From Clostridium fallax (GTDB lineage Bacteria > Bacillota > Clostridia > Clostridiales > Clostridiaceae): 64,000 nt of DNA. The stretch covers positions 1 to 64,000 of the forward strand of contig NZ_FQVM01000001.1 in assembly GCF_900129365.1 (NCBI RefSeq). The letters are read 5' to 3'. The position numbers were made by a program, and so were the translations under genes. Each line of letters opens with the position of its first letter. Position 1 is the first letter of the stretch. The notes beneath the pieces are model-generated. The model did no database searches and had not been told where the DNA came from. It saw nothing but the letters and a program-made list of their open reading frames with translations. Of the stretch, positions 1 through 7,253 are shown one piece after another.

Positions 1-938
1 CTATATACTATATGAGTTTCTGCTCCTAATCTTAAAGCTGTTCTTGCAGCATCCATTGCAACATTACCGCCACCTACTACTGCAACTTTCTTTCCGGCTC
101 TTATAGGAGTTGAATAATCTTCTTTAAATGCTTTCATTAAATTGTTTCTTGTTAAAAATTCATTAGCTGAAAATACACCATTAGCATTTTCACCTGAAAT
201 ATGCATAAACTTTGGAAGTCCTGCTCCTGAACCTATAAATACAGCATCAAAATCTTCTTCTTCCATAAGTTCATCTATAGTTACTGTTCTACCTATAACA
301 ACATTAGTTTCAATCTTTACACCTAACTTTTTAATATTTTCAATCTCATTTTTAACAACTGTATCCTTTGGTAATCTAAACTCTGGAATTCCATAAACTA
401 AAACTCCACCTGGTTCATGTAAAGCTTCAAAAATTGTTACATCGTAACCTTTTTTAGCTAAATCTCCAGCACAAGTTAATCCAGCTGGACCACTTCCTAT
501 TACAGCTATTTTCTTACCATTTTTAGGTTCAGTTTCGCTTAAATCAATATTATTTTCTCTAGACCAATCTGCTACAAATCTTTCAAGCTTTCCAATAGCA
601 ACTGGCTCTCCCTTTATTCCTAATACACATTTTCCTTCACATTGGCTTTCTTGAGGACAAACTCTACCACATACTGCTGGTAATGCACTATATTTAGCAA
701 TTTCTTTAGCAGCTGATTCAATATCTCCCTCTTTAATGTGTGAAATAAATTCTGGAATATTTATAGAAACAGGACAACCAGCCATACACATTGGCTTTTT
801 ACATCCTAAACATCTTTTAGCCTCTTTTATAGCCTCTTCTAAAGTATATCCTAAACAAACCTCTTTAAAGTTTTTTGCTCTAACCTCTGCTGGCTGTTCA
901 GCCACTGGTGTTCTAACCATTCTATCTTCCATTTTCAT
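1..938 (-). CDS. nfnB: NADH-dependent ferredoxin:NADP oxidoreductase large subunit (NfnB/GltA-like), partial
   Basis: The gene starts at 938 and runs off the left edge, so only about 312 N-terminal residues are present. It shows the N-terminal Cys-rich ferredoxin-like region of glutamate-synthase small subunits (CLGCKKPMCMAGCP and CGRVCPQESQCEGKC, holding two [4Fe-4S] clusters). A FAD-binding GSGPAGL motif and then the start of a second nucleotide-binding fold (GGGNVAMDAART) follow. On sequence alone this family covers GltD-like NADPH-glutamate synthase subunits and NfnB. The preceding FNR-like gene makes NfnB the better call. Its start codon overlaps the stop of that gene by one base (TAATG), with a GGAGGTG ribosome site inside the upstream gene, so the two are translationally coupled. 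NfnAB couples NADH and reduced ferredoxin oxidation to NADP reduction in the cytoplasm by flavin-based bifurcation. Confidence 0.85.
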   Translation of the reverse strand, partial: MKMEDRMVRTPVAEQPAEVRAKNFKEVCLGYTLEEAIKEAKRCLGCKKPMCMAGCPVSINIPEFISHIKEGDIESAAKEIAKYSALPAVCGRVCPQESQCEGKCVLGIKGEPVAIGKLERFVADWSRENNIDLSETEPKNGKKIAVIGSGPAGLTCAGDLAKKGYDVTIFEALHEPGGVLVYGIPEFRLPKDTVVKNEIENIKKLGVKIETNVVIGRTVTIDELMEEEDFDAVFIGSGAGLPKFMHISGENANGVFSANEFLTRNNLMKAFKEDYSTPIRAGKKVAVVGGGNVAMDAARTALRLGAETHIVY

Positions 939-1828
939 TACTTGTCACCTCCGCATCCGCAGCCACCGTGGTGATGAGTGTCTCCTTCTTCTATCTTTAA
1001 TTGAGCTCTTCCTTCTTCTGTTTTATACATTGTTTGTCTTCTCATAGATTCATCAAAGTCAACTAAATGTCCATCAAATTCTGGTCCATCTACACAAGCA
1101 AATTTAACTTCTCCACCTACAGTAACTCTACATGCTCCACACATTCCAGTTCCATCAACCATTATTGGGTTTAAACTTACTGTTGTTGGTATATTTAGTT
1201 CTTTAGTTAACATAGCCATAAATTTCATCATTATCATAGGTCCTATAACTACTGCATGATCATATTTTTTTCCTTCTTTTTCAACTAACTCTTTTAAACA
1301 ATCAGTAACTCTTCCATTAAATCCATATGAACCATCATCTGTTGCAATATAAAGATTTCCTGCAACTTTTTTCATTTCGTCTTCTAATATTAATAAGTCT
1401 TTTGTTCTACTTCCTATTATTACATCAACGTCTATTCCATGAGCTTTCATCCATTTAACCTGAGGATAAACTGGTGCTGCACCAACTCCTCCTGCTATAA
1501 ATATTAATTTTTTCTTTTTAAGTTCTTCTAAATTCTCATGTACAAACTCACTAGGTTGTCCTAAAGGCCCAACAAAATCTGATACATATTCTCCAACTTT
1601 AAACTCTGCTAATTTTTTTGTCCCTTCTCCAACAGCTTGAAAAACTATTGATACTGTACCTTTTTCTGAATCATAATCTGCTATTGTTAGGGGAATTCTT
1701 TCTCCCTTTTCATCATTTTTTATTATTATAAATTGACCTGGTTTTGCTGATTTTGCTACTCTTGGAGCCTCTATATCCATCAAATAAATATTGTTAGTAA
1801 GCTCTCTTTTTGCTACTATCTTATACAT
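938..1828 (-). CDS. nfnA: NfnAB small subunit, ferredoxin-NADP reductase-like (NfnA)
   Basis: 296 residues, typical of the small Nfn/sulfide-dehydrogenase subunit. The N-terminal FAD-binding barrel (RIPLTIADYD near residue 45) precedes an NAD-binding half starting with FIAGGVGAAPVYPQ. Near residue 230 is a [2Fe-2S] Cys set (DGTGMCGACRVTVGGEVKFAC). It would carry the bifurcating flavin and the NADH site, passing electrons to the large subunit encoded immediately downstream. A GGAGG site precedes the ATG at 1828. An oddity is the extreme C-terminus, a short tail with three His and alternating Gly/Cys (HHHGGCGCGG) that looks metal-binding and lies beyond the recognised fold. An alternative annotation is dihydroorotate dehydrogenase electron-transfer subunit (PyrK-like), but no pyrimidine genes are nearby. 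Confidence 0.85.
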   Translation of the reverse strand: MYKIVAKRELTNNIYLMDIEAPRVAKSAKPGQFIIIKNDEKGERIPLTIADYDSEKGTVSIVFQAVGEGTKKLAEFKVGEYVSDFVGPLGQPSEFVHENLEELKKKKLIFIAGGVGAAPVYPQVKWMKAHGIDVDVIIGSRTKDLLILEDEMKKVAGNLYIATDDGSYGFNGRVTDCLKELVEKEGKKYDHAVVIGPMIMMKFMAMLTKELNIPTTVSLNPIMVDGTGMCGACRVTVGGEVKFACVDGPEFDGHLVDFDESMRRQTMYKTEEGRAQLKIEEGDTHHHGGCGCGGDK

Positions 1829-1867
1829 TTATTTTCCTCCGTTCTATTTATCTTAAAAGTATAGTTT

Positions 1868-2941
1868 TTATAATAATGACTTATCTGGTGTAACTAATAT
1901 TTTAACATGTTTTTTCTTTTCTGGTCCAGTTAAAGTACCAAAACCTTCTTCAACTATATCATCTAAAGAAATTTTCTTTGTTATATATTCAGTTGCCTTG
2001 ATTCTTCCATCAGCCATTTGTGCTATAACAGCTGGGAATTCATTTCTATAAGCTATTGTTCCAACAATTTTCTTTTCTGTGAAAACTAATATATTAGGAT
2101 TAAATTCAATATCCTTTTCCCATATACTAGTTATAACCATAGTTCCTGCACTTTTTAAGCTTTCTAAGCCTATATCTAAACCTACCTTAGCACCAGTTGT
2201 TTCAAAAGCTACATCTACACCAATTCCGTTAGTTAATTTTCTAACCTCTTCTGGAATATTAACTTCTGTTGGATCTAATACTACATCTGCTCCAGCTTTT
2301 TTTGCATATTCTTGTCTTACTGATTTTCTTTGAAGAACTATTACAAGTCTTGCACCTGCTGCTTTTAAACATTCAATAGTAGCTAATCCTATTGGTCCAG
2401 CTCCTAAAACTAAAGCAGTATCCCCTGTTCTAAAATCACCAATTCTTACTGAATGAAATCCTACTGCTATAGGTTCTATTAAAGCAGCCTTCTCATAAGA
2501 CATATTATCTGGTATCTTGTGGATGAATTTTTGTGGAAATACAGTATATTCTGCAAATCCTCCACCGCCACCACATAGTCCATGGAATCCTAAAGAAGGA
2601 CAAAGGTTATATTTTCCTTCTTTGCAAGCTGAACATTTACCGCAAGCTACTATAGGCTCAACTACAACTCTATCTCCTATTTTAAAATTTGTTACTCCTT
2701 CACCTACTTCTGTAACTTCACCTGCTAATTCGTGTCCTAATATAACAGGAGCTACATCTCCACTTATAGGATGTGGTTTTTCTACTGGTATAAATATAGG
2801 GCCTCCTAAATATTCATGTAAATCAGAACCGCATATTCCACACCATTTAATTTTAACTTTCACACAATCCTTTTTTATTTTAGGTTCATCAACTTCCTCT
2901 ATTCTTACGTCATTTTTTCCGTACCATAATGCTGCTTTCAT
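1868..2941 (-). CDS. Zn-dependent (R,R)-butanediol dehydrogenase-like medium-chain dehydrogenase
   Basis: 357 residues of the medium-chain zinc alcohol dehydrogenase family. The catalytic zinc site is visible as CGICGSDLHEY near residue 35 and GHELAGEVTEVG near 70. The structural zinc loop is CGKCSACKEGKYNLC near 100-115. The Rossmann motif is GAGPIGLATIE near 180. The N-terminus (MKAALWYGKNDVRIEEV) and the GGPIFIP segment are typical of 2,3-butanediol/acetoin dehydrogenases, so I infer acetoin reduction to 2,3-butanediol with NAD(P)H. Substrate cannot be proven from sequence, and sorbitol or threonine dehydrogenase-like activity is the alternative. A GGAGG site lies just before the ATG. The gene is separated from the upstream Fe-alcohol dehydrogenase by a terminator, so it probably has its own promoter. 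Confidence 0.8.
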   Translation of the reverse strand: MKAALWYGKNDVRIEEVDEPKIKKDCVKVKIKWCGICGSDLHEYLGGPIFIPVEKPHPISGDVAPVILGHELAGEVTEVGEGVTNFKIGDRVVVEPIVACGKCSACKEGKYNLCPSLGFHGLCGGGGGFAEYTVFPQKFIHKIPDNMSYEKAALIEPIAVGFHSVRIGDFRTGDTALVLGAGPIGLATIECLKAAGARLVIVLQRKSVRQEYAKKAGADVVLDPTEVNIPEEVRKLTNGIGVDVAFETTGAKVGLDIGLESLKSAGTMVITSIWEKDIEFNPNILVFTEKKIVGTIAYRNEFPAVIAQMADGRIKATEYITKKISLDDIVEEGFGTLTGPEKKKHVKILVTPDKSLL

Positions 2942-2985
2942 ATAATGCCTCCAAAATTTATATTGTTTTATTGTTATCTCAAAAC

Positions 2986-3013
2986 AAAAGCCCCCAAAAT
3001 TTTGAGAGCTTTT
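2986..3013 (-). terminator. Rho-independent terminator after the Fe-alcohol dehydrogenase
   Basis: The minus-strand RNA forms a fully paired stem (AAAAGCUCUC with GGGGGCUUUU, using two G-U pairs) around an A/U loop. It lies about 40 bases after the stop of the dehydrogenase gene that begins at 4219. On the plus strand the same bases contain C-A mismatches, so it favours the minus direction. Confidence 0.7.
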
Positions 3014-3052
3014 TATTTTAATTAGAGTTAAAATTTAATTCCCTCATTAAAA

Positions 3053-4219
3053 CTAAAAATTAACCTTTGTTCCATAGAATGTACACTCTAATAATTTTTC
3101 CATAGTTTCATCATCTATTGCTCTTGGACTTGATCCTGTACATGCATCTAAAACAGCATTATGAGCTACTGTTTTATAATTAGCTTTAAAATCTTCTTCT
3201 GTTATTCCATATTCCTTCATAGTTTTTGGAATACTTAATTCTATATTAAATTCATTAATCATTTCTATTAATGAATCTGTTAATTCTTTATCTGTTTCAC
3301 CTTTTAACTTTAACATTCTAGCTATATCAGCATATCTATCTTCACATACAGTTCTGTTATATTCAATTACATAAGGTAAGAATATTGCATTTGCACATCC
3401 ATGAGGAATATGGAATACAGCTCCTACTTTATGTGCCATTGAGTGAACTATTCCTAATAAGGCGTTAGAAAATGCCATTCCAGCTAAACATTGAGCTTCA
3501 TGCATTAAGTTTCTAGCTTCAACATCACCTTTATATGATTCAAGTAAATTAGCTTTAATCATTTCTATAGCCTTTAATGCTAGTGGATCTGAGAAATTTG
3601 ATCTTAATGATGCAGTATAAGCTTCTATAGCATGGGTTAATGCATCCATTCCAGTATGAGCTACCAATTTAGCTGGCATTGTTTGAGCTAAATCTGGGTC
3701 AACTATAGCTATATCTGGAGTTATATTAAAATCTGCTAAAGGATATTTTATTTTAGCTTTATAATCTGTTATTACTGAAAATGCTGTAACTTCTGTAGCT
3801 GTACCTGAAGTTGATGGAATAGCTACGAATTTTGCTTTTTGTCTTAATTCTGGTAAACCAAATGGTACTACAGCTTGTTCAAAAGTAAAATCTGGGTATT
3901 CATAGAATATCCACATAGCTTTAGCTGCATCTATTGGTGAACCTCCACCCATTGCAACTATTGTATCTGGCTGAAAATCTCTCATCATTTGAGCACCTTT
4001 CATAACAGTCTCAACTGATGGATCTGGTTCAACACCTTCAAAAAGCATAACTTCCATTCCAGCTTCTTTTAAATATTCTTCAACTTTTTGTAAAAATCCA
4101 AATCTTTTCATTGATCCTCCGCCTACAACGACGAAAGCTTTTTTACCTTTTAATGTTTTTAGAACTTCTAGACAACCTTTTCCATGATATAAATCTCTTG
4201 GTAATGTAAATCTTGCCAT
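3053..4219 (-). CDS. Iron-containing alcohol dehydrogenase (sigma-54 controlled)
   Basis: 388 residues from the chosen ATG (MARFTLPRDLYHG). This start has a GGGGGAG site seven bases upstream; an in-frame codon nine residues earlier has none. Group III Fe-dependent dehydrogenase features are present: the nucleotide-binding GGGSPIDAAKA near residue 95, the TSGTATEVTAFSVI loop, and metal ligands in HTGMDALTHAIEAY and in the MAHKVGAVFHIPHG segment. The enzyme should reduce an aldehyde (butanal or acetaldehyde class) to the alcohol with NAD(P)H in the cytoplasm, disposing of reducing power. Upstream lie a -24/-12 promoter at 4301-4317, a candidate activator site at 4392-4441 and then the sigma-54 activator gene itself, so expression is probably inducible. 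The exact substrate is not determinable. Confidence 0.88.
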   Translation of the reverse strand: MARFTLPRDLYHGKGCLEVLKTLKGKKAFVVVGGGSMKRFGFLQKVEEYLKEAGMEVMLFEGVEPDPSVETVMKGAQMMRDFQPDTIVAMGGGSPIDAAKAMWIFYEYPDFTFEQAVVPFGLPELRQKAKFVAIPSTSGTATEVTAFSVITDYKAKIKYPLADFNITPDIAIVDPDLAQTMPAKLVAHTGMDALTHAIEAYTASLRSNFSDPLALKAIEMIKANLLESYKGDVEARNLMHEAQCLAGMAFSNALLGIVHSMAHKVGAVFHIPHGCANAIFLPYVIEYNRTVCEDRYADIARMLKLKGETDKELTDSLIEMINEFNIELSIPKTMKEYGITEEDFKANYKTVAHNAVLDACTGSSPRAIDDETMEKLLECTFYGTKVNF

Positions 4220-4300
4220 TTCTAAACTCCCCCTGTTATATATCACAATAATTTATTTTTATTAAAATTATTAATTATTTTCCATTACATAAATTTATAT

Positions 4301-4317
4301 AGCAATTTATATGCCAA
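4301..4317 (-). promoter_or_regulatory. Sigma-54 (-24/-12) promoter of the Fe-alcohol dehydrogenase gene
   Basis: The minus strand reads TTGGCATATAAATTGCT. The GG of TGGCA and the GC of TTGC are correctly spaced (TGGCAT, five bases, TTGCT). It lies about 82 bases upstream of the dehydrogenase ATG and is the only good promoter I see there. The adjacent gene encodes a sigma-54 activator, which supports the call. Confidence 0.8.
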
Positions 4318-4326
4318 CTTTTAAGA

Positions 4327-4441
4327 TTGTTATAAAATTAACTTGTTTGCTATTTATCAAACAACTATCTTTTTCTATAAGAATCTAAAAATGTCCTATT
4401 TTGATACATATTTTAAAAAAATTGTGTTCAAATTTAGGACA
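4327..4441 (-). promoter_or_regulatory. Candidate enhancer (UAS) dyad and secondary operators upstream of the sigma-54 promoter
   Basis: TGTCCTA at 4392-4398 faces TAGGACA at 4435-4441; the extended arms TGTCCTATTTTGA and TGTCCTAAATTTGA agree closely. This dyad is 75-125 bases upstream of the -24 element, the usual place for an enhancer-binding protein, and it abuts the activator gene. Closer in there is a perfect inverted repeat TTGTTTG-N8-CAAACAA (4343-4364) and an imperfect Rex-like sequence TTGTTATAAAATTAACTT (4327-4344). Which protein binds each is inference. Confidence 0.5.
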
Positions 4442-4454
4442 CTGTATAATTTTA

Positions 4455-6368
4455 TTACAATTTTATTTTATATTTTTTTATTTTATTATATAAAGTATTT
4501 CTACTTATTCCTAAAAAAGTTGCTGCCTTACTCATATTATTTTTACAGCCTCTAATAGCTTTTATTATAGTAGCTTTCTCTATATCTACTAAATTAAAAG
4601 TATCTAAAAATTCTATCTCATCTTTTTCATTATTAAAATCTAGAGAATTAAATTTATTTTCGTAATAAATATTATTTTCTTCTATGTCATTAAATATATC
4701 AAAGGATATATTCCCCTCTAAATTAACTAAATTCTCTATACAATTTTCAAGTTGTCTTATATTTCCCGGCCAATTATAATTTATTAATTTATAATAAAGA
4801 CTTTCATTTATATGAGGGACTGATTTGTTTAGTTTAAAAGCTTTAATTCTTAAAAAATAACTTATTAATTTTTTTATATCTCCCTTTCTTTCTCTTAAAG
4901 GCGGAACTTTTATAGGAATTACACAAAGTCTATAATATAAATCTTCCCTAAAGTTTCCCTTTTTTATTTCTTTTCTTAAATCCCTATTAGTAGCTGCAAT
5001 TACCCTTACATCTACAGGAATTTCTTTATTTCCTCCAAGTCTTGTTACTCTTCCTTCTTGTAAAATTCTAAGAAGATTTACCTGAAGATCTAAAGACATT
5101 TCACCTATTTCATCTAAAAATAAAGTTCCTCCATTAGCTAATTCAAACTTTCCTTCTTTTCCACCTTTCCTTCCTCCAGTAAATGTTCCTTCATCATATC
5201 CAAAAAGTTCACTTTCTATAATATTTTCTGGTATGGCTCCACAATTTATAGCTACAAATTTATTATTTCTTCTATGGCTATAATTGTGCATAGCTTGAGC
5301 TAGCACTTCCTTTCCAGTTCCACTTTCTCCTTCTATAAGAACTGTAGAAGGACTATTAGATATTATTTTACAATTAGTTATAACATTTGCTATAGCAGCA
5401 CTTTCCCCTATAATATCATCAAAATTATAAAAAGCTCCTGTATTTAACGTATTGTTTAATGGTATTTCCTTCTCACATGTCATTGTGATTACCATTCCTA
5501 CTACCTTTGTTTTAAGTCTAACAGCTCTAAATTTTAATAAAACTTTATGCTTACTTGTATGTTTTATCTTTACTTCCTTTGCAAAATATTCCTTGCCATT
5601 TTCCAATTCTTCTAATATATTTATCCAATCTGGTACTATATCTTCTATATTTTTATTTATTATTTGTTCCTTTACTTCAAATAAGATTTCTGCACCAAAA
5701 GTACTTATATTTTTAATTTTTCCTTTAGTGTCAACAATCATTATTCCCTTATCTACATTATCTATTACACTCTCCATATAATTATAAGTTTCATCTAAAA
5801 TATTATTTATTTTAAGTTTATCAAGTTCATTCTCTATAGCCTTTACCCCAAATATAACTAGTCCTAAAGTATGAGGATGTTTTTTACTTTGCTCCCCGGT
5901 TAAATTTAATGTTCCTATTATTTTTCCAGAGCTATTATGTATTGGCGCTGCAGAACAAGTTAACTTATGAAATATATCTATATAGTGTTCCTTAGCAGTT
6001 ATTTGAACTGCCTTGTCTTCACTAATAGCTGTTCCCATAGCATTAGTACCTATACTTTTTTCATCCATATATGCTCCAACAATTAAATCTAATTTTTCAA
6101 ATTCATCTACTATTTTATTATCTCCCTTAACATATAAAATGCATCCGTTATTATCTGTTAAAACAATTATAAAATCCTTATCGCCAAGAGCTGAATAAAC
6201 CATATCTATGTAAGTTCTAGATATTTCTATAAGCTCTTTATTTTTTATAAGTATCTTTTCTAAACTCTCGCCCTTTAATATCTTTTTAGAATGACTACTC
6301 TCTTTTTCTATTCCATAATATTTACTTCTTTTATGAGACTCTTCTATTATCAATTCTCGATTTTTCAT
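4455..6368 (-). CDS. Sigma-54-dependent AcoR-type transcriptional activator (GAF-PAS-AAA-Fis HTH)
   Basis: 637 residues. A GAF-like sensor (about 50-180) is followed by a PAS domain (about 200-300). The AAA+ module runs from about 315 to 545, with Walker A GESGTGKE at 347-354 and Walker B GGTLFLDEIGEM near 413-424. A Fis-type helix-turn-helix (MSKAATFLGISRNTLYNKIK) closes the protein. The order matches AcoR-like activators. The sigma-54-contact loop, normally GAFTGA, reads GTFTGG at 394-399, an unusual substitution in a very conserved motif. The gene lies directly upstream of, and in the same direction as, the Fe-alcohol dehydrogenase whose promoter has the -24/-12 form. I infer that it activates that gene in response to a small molecule or redox signal bound by GAF/PAS. 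The ligand is unknown. Confidence 0.88.
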   Translation of the reverse strand: MKNRELIIEESHKRSKYYGIEKESSHSKKILKGESLEKILIKNKELIEISRTYIDMVYSALGDKDFIIVLTDNNGCILYVKGDNKIVDEFEKLDLIVGAYMDEKSIGTNAMGTAISEDKAVQITAKEHYIDIFHKLTCSAAPIHNSSGKIIGTLNLTGEQSKKHPHTLGLVIFGVKAIENELDKLKINNILDETYNYMESVIDNVDKGIMIVDTKGKIKNISTFGAEILFEVKEQIINKNIEDIVPDWINILEELENGKEYFAKEVKIKHTSKHKVLLKFRAVRLKTKVVGMVITMTCEKEIPLNNTLNTGAFYNFDDIIGESAAIANVITNCKIISNSPSTVLIEGESGTGKEVLAQAMHNYSHRRNNKFVAINCGAIPENIIESELFGYDEGTFTGGRKGGKEGKFELANGGTLFLDEIGEMSLDLQVNLLRILQEGRVTRLGGNKEIPVDVRVIAATNRDLRKEIKKGNFREDLYYRLCVIPIKVPPLRERKGDIKKLISYFLRIKAFKLNKSVPHINESLYYKLINYNWPGNIRQLENCIENLVNLEGNISFDIFNDIEENNIYYENKFNSLDFNNEKDEIEFLDTFNLVDIEKATIIKAIRGCKNNMSKAATFLGISRNTLYNKIKKYKIKL

Positions 6369-6478
6369 TTAAATAATCCTTCCATATAAATACTTATATC
6401 TATTTAAATTGTTAATAATTTAATTATACCATATTATTAATATTTAATAGGTTAGTATATATTCCACCTTATAATAAT

Positions 6479-6512
6479 AAAAAGATTACTAATTATTTAT
6501 AGTAATCTTTTT
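6479..6512 (-). terminator. Terminator of the glycyl radical enzyme/aldolase operon
   Basis: Perfect 13-bp arms (AAAAAGATTACTA and TAGTAATCTTTTT) around an eight-base loop, 27 bases after the stop at 6539. A U-rich tail follows on the minus strand. The A-flanked form could also stop transcription from the other side. Confidence 0.75.
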
Positions 6513-6538
6513 ATTGTTATAATTTATTTAAATTTTAT

Positions 6539-7234
6539 TTATAATAAATCTTTTATCAAAATATTTTCTCCATAAATTTTTATCCAGTCTTCTTTAAACT
6601 TAAAAAGAATATTTTCTATATACTTTTCATCAAAAATATCGTTTATAAGCTCTTTATTTAATGATAATCCGTGTACTCCTATTTTTAAAATTTCTTCTAA
6701 ATAGTTCTTTGTTTTGATATTAGAAACTAAAAGTTTAGTATTTAATTTATGTATATTTATTTCTTTAAAAATATCTGATATTATTTTTAATAAATTATTA
6801 TCATTTATATCACCTTTATTTTCTTTGTTTTCACAACAAAAAATTTCTAAATAATCTGCACCACATAAAGCGGCCATGATCCCTTTAGAAGATGAATTTA
6901 CAGCTGTTGCTATTACATTAAACTCTTCTTTTTTAAGTATTTTTATAGCTTTTAATCCTTCTTTAGTTACAGGTATTTTTATATAAATATTACCACCTAA
7001 GATTTTTTTTATCTTTTTTGCTTCCTCTATAATATCCATAGTCTTTTCTCCTAAAACCTGAATATTTATAATTCTTTCTTCACCAATTAACACTCTAATG
7101 CTTTTTAAAAGCTTTGAAAATTCTACTTCTTCTTTTGCTATTAAGGATGGATTAGTATTAATTCCACTTATAGGATAATTGTCTATAATATCTTTTATAT
7201 CTTCTAAACTAGCTGTATCTAAAAAATAAATCAT
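6539..7234 (-). CDS. Fructose-6-phosphate aldolase / transaldolase-like protein
   Basis: 231 residues, somewhat longer than the roughly 215-220 typical of FSA/TalC proteins. The N-terminus MIYFLDTASLEDIK and the GINTNPSLIAKE segment are family signatures. The Schiff-base Lys is in YIKIPVT (Lys86). Known members cleave or form fructose 6-phosphate from glyceraldehyde 3-phosphate and dihydroxyacetone, or act as small transaldolases. The gene follows the glycyl radical enzyme by 19 bases, with its own AAGGAGG site, and shares its terminator, so the two are one operon. Such aldolases are repeatedly found next to PflD-type glycyl radical genes in enterobacteria (fsaA/ybiW, fsaB/pflD). The C-terminal region after about residue 190 is diverged, so true substrate use is uncertain. 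Confidence 0.8.
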   Translation of the reverse strand: MIYFLDTASLEDIKDIIDNYPISGINTNPSLIAKEEVEFSKLLKSIRVLIGEERIINIQVLGEKTMDIIEEAKKIKKILGGNIYIKIPVTKEGLKAIKILKKEEFNVIATAVNSSSKGIMAALCGADYLEIFCCENKENKGDINDNNLLKIISDIFKEINIHKLNTKLLVSNIKTKNYLEEILKIGVHGLSLNKELINDIFDEKYIENILFKFKEDWIKIYGENILIKDLL

Positions 7235-7253
7235 ATATTATCCTCCTTATATT

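Noticed and set aside
142..1047. Plus-strand frames opposite the nfn genes (142-396 and 736-1047)
   Set aside because: Antisense shadows of well-supported minus-strand genes, with no ribosome sites.
4327..4344. Rex operator upstream of the Fe-alcohol dehydrogenase
   Set aside because: TTGTTATAAAATTAACTT matches only part of the TTGTTAA-N4-TTAACAA consensus; too weak to annotate as Rex, so noted only inside the regulatory region.
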